Assembly: GCA_026874595.1 (NCBI GenBank)
Contig: CM049311.1
Coordinates: 55,933,953 to 55,997,952 of the forward strand
From: Sipunculus nudus
Taxonomy: Eukaryota > Annelida > Sipuncula > Golfingiida > Sipunculidae
Length of the DNA: 64,000 bases
Reading direction: 5' to 3'
This document shows, piece after piece, positions 25,501 through 38,338 of the stretch. Below the pieces are notes generated by a model. That model was not told where the DNA came from. It did not search any database and saw only the letters and a list, made by a program, of their open reading frames with translations. How positions within the stretch are numbered: position 1 is the first letter of the stretch; the number at the start of each line of letters is the position of its first letter. Made by a program: the position numbers and the translations under genes.

Positions 25501-26784
25501 GTGAAACCTTTCGCTTTCTTGAAAGTGTGCAGGTGGTCGGTAACTCAGTCTTTGTCATATTTTCATTTAGATATTCTTGAGCTTTGTTGTTTTTTGATTT
25601 GGCTTTATTTCTTTTCTGATACACCATCTTAATTACCTTGATTCTTTCTCTGAGTGTCTTTTTACAAGTGAACAAGTTAGGCATCAGTAATTCAACCAAA
25701 GCCCACAAATGATCAGTGTCATTTGAATACCTGTCTAGATCAAGGAGGAGCCCATGTGTATAATATTCACTTTGCAATGGCTGGAGATCTAAACTGTTTA
25801 AAGCAGTGCGGTTAAGTCCTGCTGCATCAGCAAACTGGCCCACAGAATTTAAATCAATCACTGTGTCATAAAATTCCTTGCGAGCTTCTGGATCACAATT
25901 TAGAACCTCTCTCAGAACCTTTTCAATCAATGGTCTGTACTTTTTCAATGGATACACCACAAATGTTTGATATAGCTTTTGTACTATCGTATCCCATGAC
26001 TTGCCATGTTCTGTTTTTAGTTTAAAAACTTGCAGAAGGAACCGATGGGTGCACTGTTGTTTCTGTGGATCATACTTTGAGGTTGATGGGCGACCTTTCC
26101 CAGGCAGGAAAATGGATCTGACATGACCATATGTGGCATCACCTGTAAATTTAATAAAGAAAAAAATATTGTAATTCTTGCTCATCCAGTCCTTTAAAAT
26201 AATATATAACTTTATATATATTTGGAATTCAAATGGTCTATAATTCAGTTAACACTGTAAGTGAACATTATTCAGTAGCAGGAGACGTACCAAAATACTT
26301 TTGAAATAACTTAATAATTACATTTGAATAGCTGAACGTTGCTTGTAAACAATGCACTAATTCACCTATTATCGCCCACCAGCGTTCCAGCATCCTCCCG
26401 AGACCCTAGCTTAAAATATTGGTATAAAACAAGTTAGAAGTAATTTATAAACAGGAAACTTATTTTTGCACATGTTGAGTAATGGAACTTGATTAATATG
26501 CGATCTCCGATACTTTATTACAAATATTTGGACTTCATTGTAAGAAATTAACTGACTGAAACGGGAGTAAAAGATCGTAGGTGAAAAGCCATTGAACTTT
26601 GGAATAAAATTATTCGTGCCCTGTACTTTATTTTCCTAATTATCAATCATAGGTAGGAAGAAAATGTTGTTTTAAACCAAATCTTACCAACTTCTGCAAA
26701 TATTTCGCCGAATCTGCTCTCTTGTTCGATGTTAGCGGCACTAGCATCCTGCCCGGCAGGCCTTGTCCCATCCGCGGCTGCCAT
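22568..26784 (-). pseudogene. two-exon coiled-coil transposase-like gene with one in-frame TAG
   Basis: Exon 1 (26784-26688) joins exon 2 (26142-22568) through a 545-bp intron; the spliced frame has 1,224 codons including the terminal stop. Exon 2 is open except for a single TAG at 23308-23306 (codon 978), beyond which 245 more codons continue in phase. Visible parts: a conserved-looking N-terminal region (about 33-210), a coiled coil (about 263-438), then a region resembling RNase H-fold transposases: HFDGTTRD (Asp about 523), MSDRASVNK (Asp about 597) and CNAHFLL (about 628-634). Further on are RFNNFFAGAAALYFH (about 724) and GENAFGDLDFS (about 908); after the stop, an acidic stretch (1095-1118) and a compact C-terminal domain (from about 1133). 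I recall many unnamed invertebrate predicted proteins of this architecture, but cannot name the family. TAG could come from CAG or AAG by one change. It may be a mobile-element gene or a domesticated one. Confidence 0.8.
26688..26784 (-). CDS. exon 1 of the coiled-coil transposase-like gene
   Basis: ATG at 26784-26782 sits in strong context (AAGATGG) and opens a 97-bp coding exon beginning MAAADGTRPAGQDASAAN. It ends at GAAGTTG followed by the donor GTAAGA (26687). The acceptor TTTACAG at 26149-26143 restores the Gly codon and leads directly into DATYGHVRS, so phase 1 matches exactly. This start is preferred over the ATG at 26185, which lies inside the intron. Confidence 0.78.
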
Positions 26785-28487
26785 CTTGACATGATGGGAT
26801 GGCGCATCAGTAGAGCTGGTCCCAAATCTCGCGGTGGCAGTCTCGCATAAAAATTAATTTCTTCACTTCGTTTATATTGACATAGTAAAGATTTTAAGCA
26901 ACAAAATGATATCAAATTTGCATGAAAATTTCATTTTTCCCTAATTTGTGCTAATTTGAAGTTTTAAATCGATCAGAAGACCACCTAATAGTCATTTGAC
27001 CTGGGTGTTTTTTATACGAAAATAACGCTAGTAATCCGTAGATACATATTCCGGTGTCGGTTTTGTTGCACCTCCTGCCGCGAGAATGCCCACGCCGATA
27101 GAGAAAGTCTTATTCAAAACACCAGCTGTCACAAGCTGGCCGACGCGCTGTTCAGGTGCTGTTACAGCACATTTTTTAACCATTAAAAGAGTACGTTTTT
27201 TACTTCAAACAGATAAATAAATTACACATATAGAAAGAACAAGACATGACAATTACAATGATGTAAATTTTATTATGTTTTGCTTTGCTAAAAGCTGAAA
27301 ACAAATGATAAAAAGATGGGCTGTTATGGCACTTTCAGCAGATTGTCCGTGCCTGCCGCAGCAGTGCTTGGGGTACCTAGTTGGAATACTTCAGCCAGGA
27401 ATTAACACTATAAGAGTATAGTATTAAGGTTTAGCTACTGATTTATGAGATGATGGGAACATTTTGCAGTTTATTTTATGGAATCATAGCAATAAACTAA
27501 GTTTCCTAGATATCTGAATATTTTTATATAAATCACCACATATAAAAGCAAGTGTTTGTTCTCATAATATGTGGATGTATACTTGATTTAGGATGGCTTT
27601 ATTTTATTACAAGACTCTTAGTCATGCTTTCTGCATTTCTTTTCTTTCATGTTTTGTAGTTTACCAACCCTGCTGACCCCATTGAAAAGCAGAGTGATAA
27701 TAAAAAATATTGGACCTACACTTTTACATTTGCCTATCTATAAATCTGATATGAGCGCCTGAACATGCCTTTTGAATTGTTTTGGACATTCATTACTGTA
27801 ACATCATTTGGAGAATTTGCCCCAAGTTTGGTCTCTTATTAGAGGATGTGTGATATTACATGTCAGACTTGTCAGAAATCCATTATGTCTGCCAGTTAGC
27901 CACCTTAGAAATCCTTTTTTCAGTGCAATTTCAGTAATTTTCCTTTCATTTTTTGTCCGATTTAGAGAATGGTTGTTGTCTGATTTCAGACCTGTCAGAA
28001 GTCCAAAATGGCCACCAGGCAACCATCTTTAAATTACTTTTGATCATATTATCTCAAGAACTGTTAAAGTGAAGGCAGTCGGACGTATATTAATGTAATC
28101 TTGCAAAGGATTGGGTCAAATATTTCTTAATAAATATTATCATCATATATGAAAGTGCAGTACAGTTGGCTTGTATTGAATAAAAATTCATACAGAAGCA
28201 CCTGTTTCTCAATAATTCTTGCATGGATTTCCTTGATTTTTGCTATATATTTTGATCTTATTTTGCCCTTTGTGGTGTTCCTTTTGAGACTGACAGGCAT
28301 CAAGTAAGCTATGGGAATAATTCTGGATACCTTAACAATCATACATTTTCCTCAGACCATCAATTCACTGTGTTTTAACCAGACATAGATGAAATATATT
28401 TCTGTTGTCGTAGAAAATTTCAACAAATTGGCAAATTGGTTCTTCAAAATTTGACCGGAAGTTGTGAATCTCAGCTCATGATGTCGC
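26785..28487. other. upstream flank and repeat-rich spacer
   Basis: 26785-27180 would hold the promoter of the minus-strand gene; it has a mildly CpG-rich patch (27050-27170) but no recognisable TATA box. 27800-28030 contains two diverged units with GACCTGTCAGAAGTCC / GACTTGTCAGAAATCC and GGCCACCAGGCAACCA / TCTGCCAGTTAGCCACC blocks. No gene. Confidence 0.45.
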
Positions 28488-28533
28488 AGGTCATGCTTGG
28501 CAGCTGAGCGTCATGACCCATGGGTCACTTGTT
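28488..28533 (+). mobile_element. Helentron-like 3' terminus
   Basis: GGCAGCTGAGCGTCAT is followed by the perfect 12-base palindrome GACCCATGGGTC and ACTTGTT. The body upstream (about 27800-28487) is too diverged to match the other copies with certainty. Confidence 0.6.
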
Positions 28534-31500
28534 CTCTTTTAGTATTAAATTTGGTTACCTGTAGTGTAAAATAATTAGTAAGCCATCAGTGTGATAAACT
28601 GCTCATGAATTGAATTGTTGTCACACCTTCAGAATGGTCACATGTGTGAAATCAGCTGTAACCACTAATTAAACAAATCATTTGAGCTGTTACCCACAAC
28701 TAGTTTGGTCATAGGGGACACAAATTAATTGAACAGAGCCTTATAGCTGTTAATTTGAGTGATATTTAGGTATGAAATCCGGCAAATGTTCATTTTCTCA
28801 CTTGAACACAGTTCAGTGTCAGTGTAAACAACTTAGTTCTGTAAAGTGTCAGATCCAGTCGTGGCATCCCATGTTTGGAGCTAGGAACCTAGAGGAATGT
28901 ATGGTGCCATACAGATAATAAGTTTTAATTAAATATATTTTAGCAAATGATTTCAATATTGTTTGATAGAAAAAAGGCATGTCAACTTGCATATATATAT
29001 GAATGACAATTTATGCCGCTATTATTATCCATCAAAACTTCTTTGAAGTGATCCTAATATAAATGTACCTGTACCTAGGTACTTTCTAATGTACCTGTAC
29101 CTAGGTACTCTGTGAAAATCAAGTACCTGGCAAATTCACAAGTACCTGTATCTGTACCTAGGTACTTTTACTTGTACCTGGCCCCAACCCTGTCATGCTT
29201 CCATCTTCTTCAAGATGAGGATAATGATCATCTTCCATAGTGATCTTTTCAGCATCTGTTCATTTGAAATGAAAGTCTTGTAGCAAGACCAATTTCATTA
29301 GTGGTAATACCAGAACCATATAATGTGATCCTCGGAAGAGATTAAGTTTCTTCTATCTGAGCATCAGAGCACATTAAACTGTTAGATATATCTGTCAGAT
29401 ATCTACTTTTGCTGCAAATTATGCGATGTAGGTATCCAGTTTCAAGGATACCCACCGCATAAAATGCTTCAAGTAAACTGACAAGCCTAAACCTGTTCCG
29501 GACAAAAAACTGAATTATGGTGTTGAAGGGGACCGTGGCCATTGTGAAACTTTTACTTTTACAAAACTTCATAAAAACAGAAGATATGCAGTGGGTAACA
29601 CAATATCACTATCAGTAGGCATTTGCATATGTTATCATTCTTTTTCTTATTTCAATCTTTACTCTACATTGAAGGTTGATGAAGGGTATGACGTTTTATG
29701 TGCGAGAAACCCATGGAAATCCCCACAAGTCGTTTGTTTTTATTGAGATAGAGAATCTTCCCCATTCAATCATTTGAGAGACTTAACGATTTTAAAGTGG
29801 TATGTTATGCTACCACATGATAAAGATATATTTGTATTCTTTAATAAAGGACACATTTTAGCCGGAATATTATAGTTTTATTTGCCACTTGAATATCTCA
29901 AGTTTTCAGGCATCTTTCACTAGGCATCTCTCACAGCAGAGGGAAACCAAAGGTAAGGAGAGAGTGCGGAACCTGGCTAACGTCTTCCATGCATCAGCAT
30001 TTTCACTATTTCTGTTTATCATTCTGAACACACATCTTGACCTGTGTAGAGAAATATAAACTAGTATTCTACTTACTACAAAATATTTTATATGATTAAA
30101 TGTTATCCTTTGTGAACAATTAAGTTTGTTCATACTAATTTGTAACAAGTAATTGTTGCATTTTGTGTCACAGATTCCACGTCTTCCTGTTCGACAGGTC
30201 ATTGTCAGACACAAATCACCTCATCACCAGAATGGTGTTACATATTTATATATTTAATTGTTCAATTTTATATCACCTAAAGCAAATCAGACTAAAATGG
30301 GTCACAGAAAAACTTTTATTGAATTAACTTTTAGTTGTTCATTAAGTACATCAGCAGAATGTATTGCCTTGATGTAAATTTTCATTGCACTCTTCAATTT
30401 CATCATTTGAGTTTATGTGGTCCAGCCACTTTATAAAATGTTACCTAAAAAGTAAAAAAAGGATGAACATGTATCAGTTACAATATTGTATGTTACATTA
30501 GGTACCATAATTATATGTGATATGCTGGCAATGAGTAGTCATGTAATAAAATAATCATCCATTCTTTTGATATTCCCAATTAATGATAACATGATTGAAA
30601 GTTATATTTCCAAACTTCTGACCCTTCCAGGACAATCATCAGTATTTACACTATAGTGATAGAGACTTCTTGCAATACTTTACAATTCTGTGCAAATTTT
30701 TATTTGCAGGGACCCCCCCCCCCCCTTTCACAGTCGGGTATTTTCAGTGCCATGTACAGATGTCCCAGAGTGACTGACACATTATCATATTCAAGTTTTA
30801 TACAAGATTTTGTTATTTCTCAGTAACATGTTTCCTCCTTAATTGTGATTTGTGAACATTGCTGAGTATTATCAGCTCAGCCATCTGTTTTTCCTCCATA
30901 GTGATCTAGTTTCTTCTGGCTTAGCATCAGAAAATGCCAAACTCTTGTCTTTTGATCACAAAATTATAAGATTGTTGGATCCTTCAGTATAAATAATAAG
31001 ACAGGGAGTGTTTTGCTTTGTCAGTTATCATTTCTACATCCAAGGTACTGTTCTGTCAGATAAGATCTCTCTGTTTTACAATTGGAATTTTCTATGTTTG
31101 TAAATGTGCAGTGATATATTTTTACTTATAATGAAATATTTTACATGGATGAATCTAATCCTTTATCTATATTAATTTGCAGCTTATTCTTGTCACATTT
31201 CTTGATACAGATTTCAACGGATCATTGTCAGACACTTATCATACCGTATTATCACCAGGCTTGTTTGACCTACATTTTCAGTGTTCACTTTTATACCATG
31301 CACCTCAAGCAAACTGGACCCAAAGGGATCCCAGAATATTTTATTTTATTGAAATTGATCAAATAGGACATAAGCATGATATTTTGCCCAGATGTAAGAT
31401 TTCATTGTAAAGTTTAATTTCTCTGCTTAATTTGATGTAATCCTTTTACTTTATAAAAATTGCCTTCTGTACAATTTCCTTGTCAGATTTTGTCTTGATG

Positions 31501-32449
31501 GTTTCCTTTTTATAGTTGGTTCACCAGGTGAGCTAATCTGGGCTGATCACTTGATAATATATTGCCTAGTAATTAAAGTTGAATGCATTACATAAGTCAG
31601 AAAAGTTGCTGGAAGTTGATCCAAGTCCAGGATGGTCATAAAACATGTGTTTGACTGTGACAGAAATCTCACTGCATTTCTATATACCACTTGTTATTTT
31701 TCTGTAGTCCAGTCTTTTTTAATGTGTTTCCAGTATATTTCACAGCATTCATTCTCATCATATTTTGATATAAATTTATTTTGTCACCAGCTGAACAATT
31801 TAAGCATTAATCTTTTTTAATGTAATATATACAAGAACACAATCTTGGAAATATGGGCCAAAGGACTTCTCCAGTGATAGACACTAACATTGACATATGA
31901 TCAAAAAATGTTTACATTGCATGATAATGTTACAGTGTGTAACGCAGGTTGAGAGTTACCACTTCATAACACTAATATATCAAAATGTTGTGTCCTGATG
32001 GAATTCCATGATTATATGACCTGGAAACAGATATGTAATCTTGGGGATCTTCCCTGCTACATCCCCAACCTAAGTTTAACATACAGAAATTAATTAGTTG
32101 TGGTACAATTAAGAAATACATTTAGACCCACAATGAAAAAAAGGGATAAAAATATAAAACTAGTGATGGGAGAATTACTGGCCCAGCAAAGCCTTCCGTC
32201 AGTTTAAACAAGCCTTACTGAAGTGTTTCTTGTTTCTGATTGCAGAGGTATGGTGTCCTCCAGTATATAATTGCAGAAGTGTTTCTGTTTCTTAGGGATC
32301 ATAGCCTTCAGCATGGTAATAAATTGCACATTATCTGAGATAAGAATATCAGTCAGTACATCAGCTGATTTGCTTCAGGTCCATTTATAATCTGTCATTC
32401 ACATAGGCCTATTGTATGAACAATTTCATGCAGTTTGAACTTCCATAAT
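28534..32449. other. gene-free stretch
   Basis: AT-rich with short frames only. A palindrome cluster lies at 29067-29190 and a C run near 30715. Weak similarity between segments near 29340 and 30905 (AGTTTCTTCT with GAGCATCAGA or TAGCATCAGA) suggests an old duplication. Confidence 0.45.
29067..29190. repeat. cluster of GTACCTAGGTAC palindromes
   Basis: Three copies of CTGTACCTAGGTACT (about 29072, 29097 and 29154), plus partial units AAGTACCTGG and CTTGTACCTGG, in 120 bp. Simple-sequence origin is likely. Confidence 0.75.
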
Positions 32450-33290
32450 TTGGTACACCTGATTTCTTGTGAACTTCAGTGATTTGCCTGGTACACTTGG
32501 ATTCTTGTTATCTCCAGTGAATTACCTGGTACACCTGGATTCTTGTCATCTTCAGTAAGTTGCCTAGTACACCTGATTTCTTGTTATCTTCAGTAATTTG
32601 CTTGGTACACCTTCATTCATGTTATCTTCTGTGAGTTGCTTGGTACACCTGGTTCATGTTATCTTCTGTAAGTTGCCTGGTACACCTGGATTCTTGTTAC
32701 CTTCAGTAAATTGCCTGGTACACCTGCATTCATGTTATCTTCTGTAAGTTGCCTGGTACACCTGGTTCATGTTATGTTCAGTTAGTTGCCTGGTATGCCT
32801 GGATGCTTGTGGACTTCAGTTATTTACCTGGTACACCTGGATTCTTGTGGACTTTAGTTAGTTGCCTGGTACACCTGAATTCTTGTGATCTTCAGTAATT
32901 TGCTTGGTACACCTGGATTCTTGTTACTTTAGGTAATTTGCTTGGTACACTTGGATTCATGTTATCTTCAGTAAGTTGCCTGGTACATTTGGATTCTTGT
33001 TATCTTCAGTAAATTGCTTGGTACTCCTGGATTCTTGTGCACTTTATTTAAACGCTGGTTTTTCTGGACTCTTGTGATCTTCAGGAAGTTGCCTGGTACA
33101 CCTGAATTCTTGTGCACTTCAGTAAGTTGCCTGGTACACCTGGATTCTTTTGCACTTATGTAATTTGCTTGGTACTCCTAGATTCTTGTGAACTTCAGTC
33201 ATTTGCCTGGTACACCTGGATTCTTGTGAACTTAATTTATTTTCCTGTTACATCTGGATTCTTGTGAACTCCAGTGATCAGCTTGGTTTG
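32450..33290. repeat. 38-bp minisatellite, about 22 copies
   Basis: The unit consensus contains TTGCCTGGTACACCTGGATT then CTTGTTATCTTCAGTAAG, with period about 38 bp and 10-20 percent divergence. The unit length is not a multiple of three and reading frames break within two units, so it is not coding. Confidence 0.92.
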
Positions 33291-33779
33291 TACAATAATT
33301 TACTTCACTGTATTGATTGGTGACCAGATAAATGCAGATTTAAGTTTATATATTGCCTAGAAAACATGGTCCTTGCATTCTGTTCTTCAGTATATTGCTG
33401 AGTTAACTTGGACCATACAGTCAATTTCATTTGTTTGTCTTGTAAGCATGGTCCATATATTGCCTTGTAAATGGTACACATTTTCTTTGACATAATGTTG
33501 ACTTGTAAATGTGTTTCATGTGTTTTGACCTCATCTGTTTATCTAAGGCATCCTGTTATGGATTGGATTGATTTAATATTATTACTGGTATGTTAATTTC
33601 CAAACAAACAGCCACAACAAGTAATTGCTCTAAATTACATTTAATTTATACATTTTCACCTCTTCTTTTGCATCTTTATATATACTATAAAGAGATATTG
33701 CATACATGTACTTAAACTTACATTCCTTCAGTTTTGATTCTTATAAATAAAACATAAACATGTTTACCCAAATTATATA
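33291..33779. other. spacer between two arrays
   Basis: AT-rich; a 62-codon minus frame has no recognised motif. Some words (CATGGTCC, ATATTGC) recur, suggesting a decayed repeat. Confidence 0.4.
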
Positions 33780-36545
33780 TATAACATTCCATACCTCTGA
33801 CCTCCCCTAAGTCTTGTTTTAGGTATGTCACAATCAGTTGTGAACTCCTCATACATTGTTACACAAGACATTAAAGTATGTCTTGTTATAATATTGAAAC
33901 ATTCAAAGCCGAATCGAGATTGCAAAACTAAATGTTGTTATAACATACAGCATTACATCACATAATCGTTTTAAGTTTAAAATTATATGTTCAGAAGAGA
34001 TTACTCACAAAACTTATGACCGCCCCTCTATTCTGTCTTAAGTACATATACATGAAACATTTACTTACCTAACTTCTCACCTCCCCTCTATTCTGTCTTA
34101 GATACCTGAAACATTTACTTACCAAACTTCTCACCTCTCCTCTATTCTGATTAAGATACATGAAACATTTACTTACCAAGCTTCTCACCTCCCCTCTATT
34201 CTGATTTAGATACATGAAACATTTAATTACCAAATTTCTGACCTCCCCTCTATTCTGTCTTAAGTACCTGAAACATTTACTTACCAAGCTTCTCACCTCC
34301 CCTCTATTCTGACTTAGATACATGAAACATTTACTTACCAAACTTCTCACCTCCCCTCTATTCTGACTTAGATACATGAAACATTTACTTACCAAACTTC
34401 TCACCTCCCCTCTATTTTGATTAAGATACATGAAACATTTACTTACCAAGCTTCTCACCTCCCCTCTATTCTGATTTAGATACATGAAACATTTACTTAC
34501 CAAATTTCTGACCTCCCCTCTATTCTGTCTTAAGTACCTGAAACATTTACTTACCAAGCTTCTCACCTCCCCTCTATTCTGACTTAGATACATGAAACAT
34601 TTACTTACCAAACTTCTCACCTCCCCTCTATTCTGACTTAGATACATGAAACATTTACTTACCAAACTTCTCACCTCCCCTCTATTCTGACTTAGATACA
34701 TGAAACATTTACTTACCAAACTTCTCACCTCCCCTCTATTCTGATTAAGATACATGAAACATTTACTTACCAAGCTTCTCACCTCCCCTCCATTCTGATT
34801 TAGATACATAAAACATTTAATTACCAAATTTCTCACCTCCCCTCTATTCTGTCTTAAGTACATGAAACATTTACTTAACAAACTTCTCACCTCCCCTTTA
34901 TTCTGACTTAGATACATGAAACATTTACTTACCAAACATTCACCTCTCCTCTATTCTGATTAAGATACATGAAACATTTACTTACCAAGCTTCTCACCTC
35001 CCCGCTATTCTGATTTAGATACATGAAACATTTAATTACCAAATTTCTGACCTCCCCTCTATTCTGTCTTAAGTACCTGAAACATTTACTTACCAAGCTT
35101 CTCACCTCCCCTCTATTCTGACTTAGATACATGAAACATTTACTTACCAAACTTCTCACCTCCCCTCTATTCTGACTTAGATACATGAAACATTTACTTA
35201 CCAAACTTCTCACCTCCCCTCTATTCTGATTAAGATACATGAAACATTTACTTACCAAGCTCCTCACCTCCCCTCTATTCTGATTTAGATACATGAAACA
35301 TTTAATTACCAAATTTGTGACCTCCCCTCTATTCTGTCTTAAGTACCTGAAACATTTACTTAACAAACTTCTCACCTCCCCTCTATTCTGACTTAAATAC
35401 ATGAAACATTTACTTACCAAACTTCTCACCTCCCCTCTATTCTGATTAAGATACATGAAACATTTACTTACCAAGCTTCTCACCTCCCCTCCATTCTGAT
35501 TTAGATACATAAAACATTTAATTACCAAACTTCTCACCTCCCCTCTATTCTGTCTTAAGTACCTGAAACATTTACTTACCAAACTTCTCACCTCCCCTTT
35601 ATTCTGACTTAGATACATGAAACATTTACTTACCAAACTTCTCACCTCCCCTCTATTCTGATTAAGATACATGAAACATTTACTTACCAAGCTTCTCACC
35701 TCCCCTCCATTCTGATTTAGATACATGAAACATTTACTTACCAAATTTCTGACCTACCCTCTATTCTGTCTTAAGTACCTGAAAACATTTACTTACCAAG
35801 CTTCTCACCTCCCCTTTATTCTGACTTAGATACATGAAACATTTACTTACCAAGCTTCTCACCTCCCCTCTATTCTGACTTAGATACATGAAACATTTAA
35901 TTACCAAAGTTCTTACCTCCCCTCTTTTCTGTCTTAAGTACCTGAAACATTTACTTCCCCAACTTCTCACCTCCCCTTTATTCTGACTTAGATACATGAA
36001 ACATTTACTTACCAAACTTCTCACCTCCCCTCTATTCTGACTTAGATACATGAAACATTTACTTACCAAACTTCTCACCTCTCCTCTATTCTGATTAAGA
36101 TACATGAAACATTTACTTACCAAGCTTCTCACCTCCCCTCTATTCTGATTAAGATACATGAAACATTTACTTACCAAGCTTCTCACCTCCCCTCCATTCT
36201 GATTTAGATACATGAAACATTTAATTACCAAACTTCTGACCTCCCCTCTATTCTGTCTTAAGTAAATGAAACATTTACTTACCAAGCTTCTCACCTTCCC
36301 TCTATTCTGATTTAGATACATGAAACATTTAATTACCAAGCTTCTGACCTCCCTTCTATCTTGTTTGAAGTACATAACACATATTTACAATCCCAAAATT
36401 CTGACCTCCCCTCTGTCTGGTTTTAAGTACATTATGTATTTACTTACAAAACTTCTGACCACCCTTCTATCTTGATTGAAGTACAGGAACATTAATTTAC
36501 CATCTCCTGACCTCCCCTCAGTCTTGTTTTATAAGAACATGAAAC
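33780..36545 (-). repeat. 54-bp satellite array, about 44 copies
   Basis: The core array (about 34020-36375) has an exact 54-bp period; the edges (33780-33840 and 36376-36545) are degenerate. Because 54 is 18 codons, the minus strand stays open for hundreds of codons as SLVSKCFMYLNQNRGEVR repeats. Variant units with GTCTTAAGTACCTG recur every 3-6 units, showing higher-order structure. On the minus strand nearly every unit has CAG before AATAGAGGGGAGG and, 24 bases later, GGTAAGTAAATG. I regard the long frames as a by-product of unit length, not a proven protein. Confidence 0.93.
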
Positions 36546-36551
36546 ACATAT

Positions 36552-37100
36552 TTACACATAGATTGCTAAATGTTTACAATGTGAGCAGATTATATATTTG
36601 TTGTTTTTGACATGAAAAACAATATATTTGCGATCACATTTGTATATACTTACCCGATATGTGTCAGCTTTTTTAACTTGTCTGCTTTCATGACTGACAT
36701 TACTGGTCAGCATTTCTCCTTTATTATGGATGATGTGAAAGTGTTTACAATATGAACAGGTCATATATTCATAGTTTGTGATAATTCTTCAACTTTTGCT
36801 GAAATATGTGTATACTTACCAGGTATTTTAGCTGATCTGCTTTCATGGAGGATATTATTGGTCAGCATTTCTCAATCTTTCCTCATTCTTATCTAACTCA
36901 TTCTGAGATTGAGATAAAGTATATGAACATTTAAATAACCTTCCCAGAAAAAGGTTACTATGATGCTTATATTCTGCTTAAGAGGTTATTTACAGCAGAG
37001 GTTGCAATAAGTGTGTACGTGATTTTTCTTGGGTGTGTCAAGTTTATTAATTGCATTAACAATTAGCTTTCATGAGTGTATACTTACCAGTGTTTAAATA
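36552..37100 (-). repeat. exon-like repeats with splice donors
   Basis: Two copies of a roughly 180-bp unit (about 36560-36735 and 36736-36895) share GTGTTTACAATATGAACAGG or close variants, TATACTTACC, CTGCTTTCATG and GGTCAGCATTTCTC. On the minus strand each gives a short open segment (MLTSNVSHESRQVKKADTYR and MLTNNILHESRSAKIPG) ending exactly at GGTAAGTATA, a consensus donor. A third donor of the same type lies at about 37087 after ITRGNTTHTAGGTYLNTG. This may be a remnant of a gene with duplicated small exons, or a repeat that mimics one. Confidence 0.5.
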
Positions 37101-38100
37101 AGTTCCGCCAGCAGTATGAGTTGTGTTTCCTCTTGTGATATTTTGTTTTTTAGGTTTACCTGTTTGTACATAGAATTGTCATTGCCTTCATTTGTTTACG
37201 TCCATAACTTTTATTAAGCAACTTACTAGTATTTACTCAAATTATAGTCTGTATCTGATGAATTTAATTATTTTTTACATTGATTTGGAGTTGGTTGTAT
37301 TTCTGTTTTTGTTGTAGTTGTACACAGATGAAGAGAGTTATGAAATAGGGTCAAACACCTTAACTAATGTTTGTCTAAAGTTAACGCAGATCATGTAGCT
37401 GTTGAGGTATTGACGCCTTTACTTACAATTTACACTGCTATGTTCAAACCTTTTTATTGTCTCTTTTATTCAAAGCCATGGAAAATTTGTTAATCATGGA
37501 TTTAGACTGTTGAGCGTATATATATGAAATCATTGATGGTCTGGTATCTGTGTAATTTTTTCTGTCTGTGTATCTGTGAGCATACATGATATACTTTAAT
37601 ACCAATATTCAGACTATTGTATTCTGCCTTGGATTCGTTTGGTTGTCTTAAAAAGTGTTGTTTGGCTAATAGGTTGACATTTTGCTAATAAATGTTGTAC
37701 AAGCTTACCTTACATGTTTCTATCCACAATATTGGCATCAGTTAGATTTATAATACTATTTTTATTAATTTTATTATTAAGTTCATATTTTTGATTTTAC
37801 TAAATCACTGGCGCATCCCATGTTGAAGGCGTCTGTACCTCTTTCAGTTTGAGAGGAGAAGACTGAATTTAGTGGTATAATGAGTTTCTCTTTAATGCTC
37901 TGTTTAAAAATTTTATTTCTTAGAAGTTGCCTCATTTATGAGGTCTGCCTGACATTCATGAATGTTCATGAACTCCATTGGCTGAAGGCCATTTTAATCT
38001 TTAAGGGTCTGCTGGGAAGAGGTTTTGAAAAGGTCTACTAATCAAGAGTTTTTCTCTCCACATTATTGCCATCATCAACAGTTTGTTTTATCTTGGTTTT
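37101..38100. other. gene-free stretch
   Basis: AT-rich with no recognised gene, element end or tandem unit. Confidence 0.5.
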
Positions 38101-38338
38101 AAACCTAGTTGTCTTCAAAAGCTGTATATAGATTTAGTCACACCATCCCTTTAAGCTGTTATTGTCAAATGGATTTTCCTTGAAGTGGCACTGGTACTGG
38201 GGTCTCCTGACTCACTTAACTTAAAATGTGCACATGAAGAGCCATTGAAGTTCTAGGTATCAAGGGTAAGGCAGTTGTGGAAAGATGTACTTCCTTAGAT
38301 TTTTTCCTCCCACTGTATTGCCATCATCAACTGTGTAA

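Noticed and set aside
34069-36375. Three long minus-strand frames of 18-residue repeats (SLVSKCFMYLNQNRGEVR) as a repeat protein gene
   Set aside because: The frame is open because the 54-bp unit is a multiple of three and lacks stops. The frames join only through indels, with no start context, signal peptide or non-repeat domain. Kept as a satellite with a separate splice-site finding.
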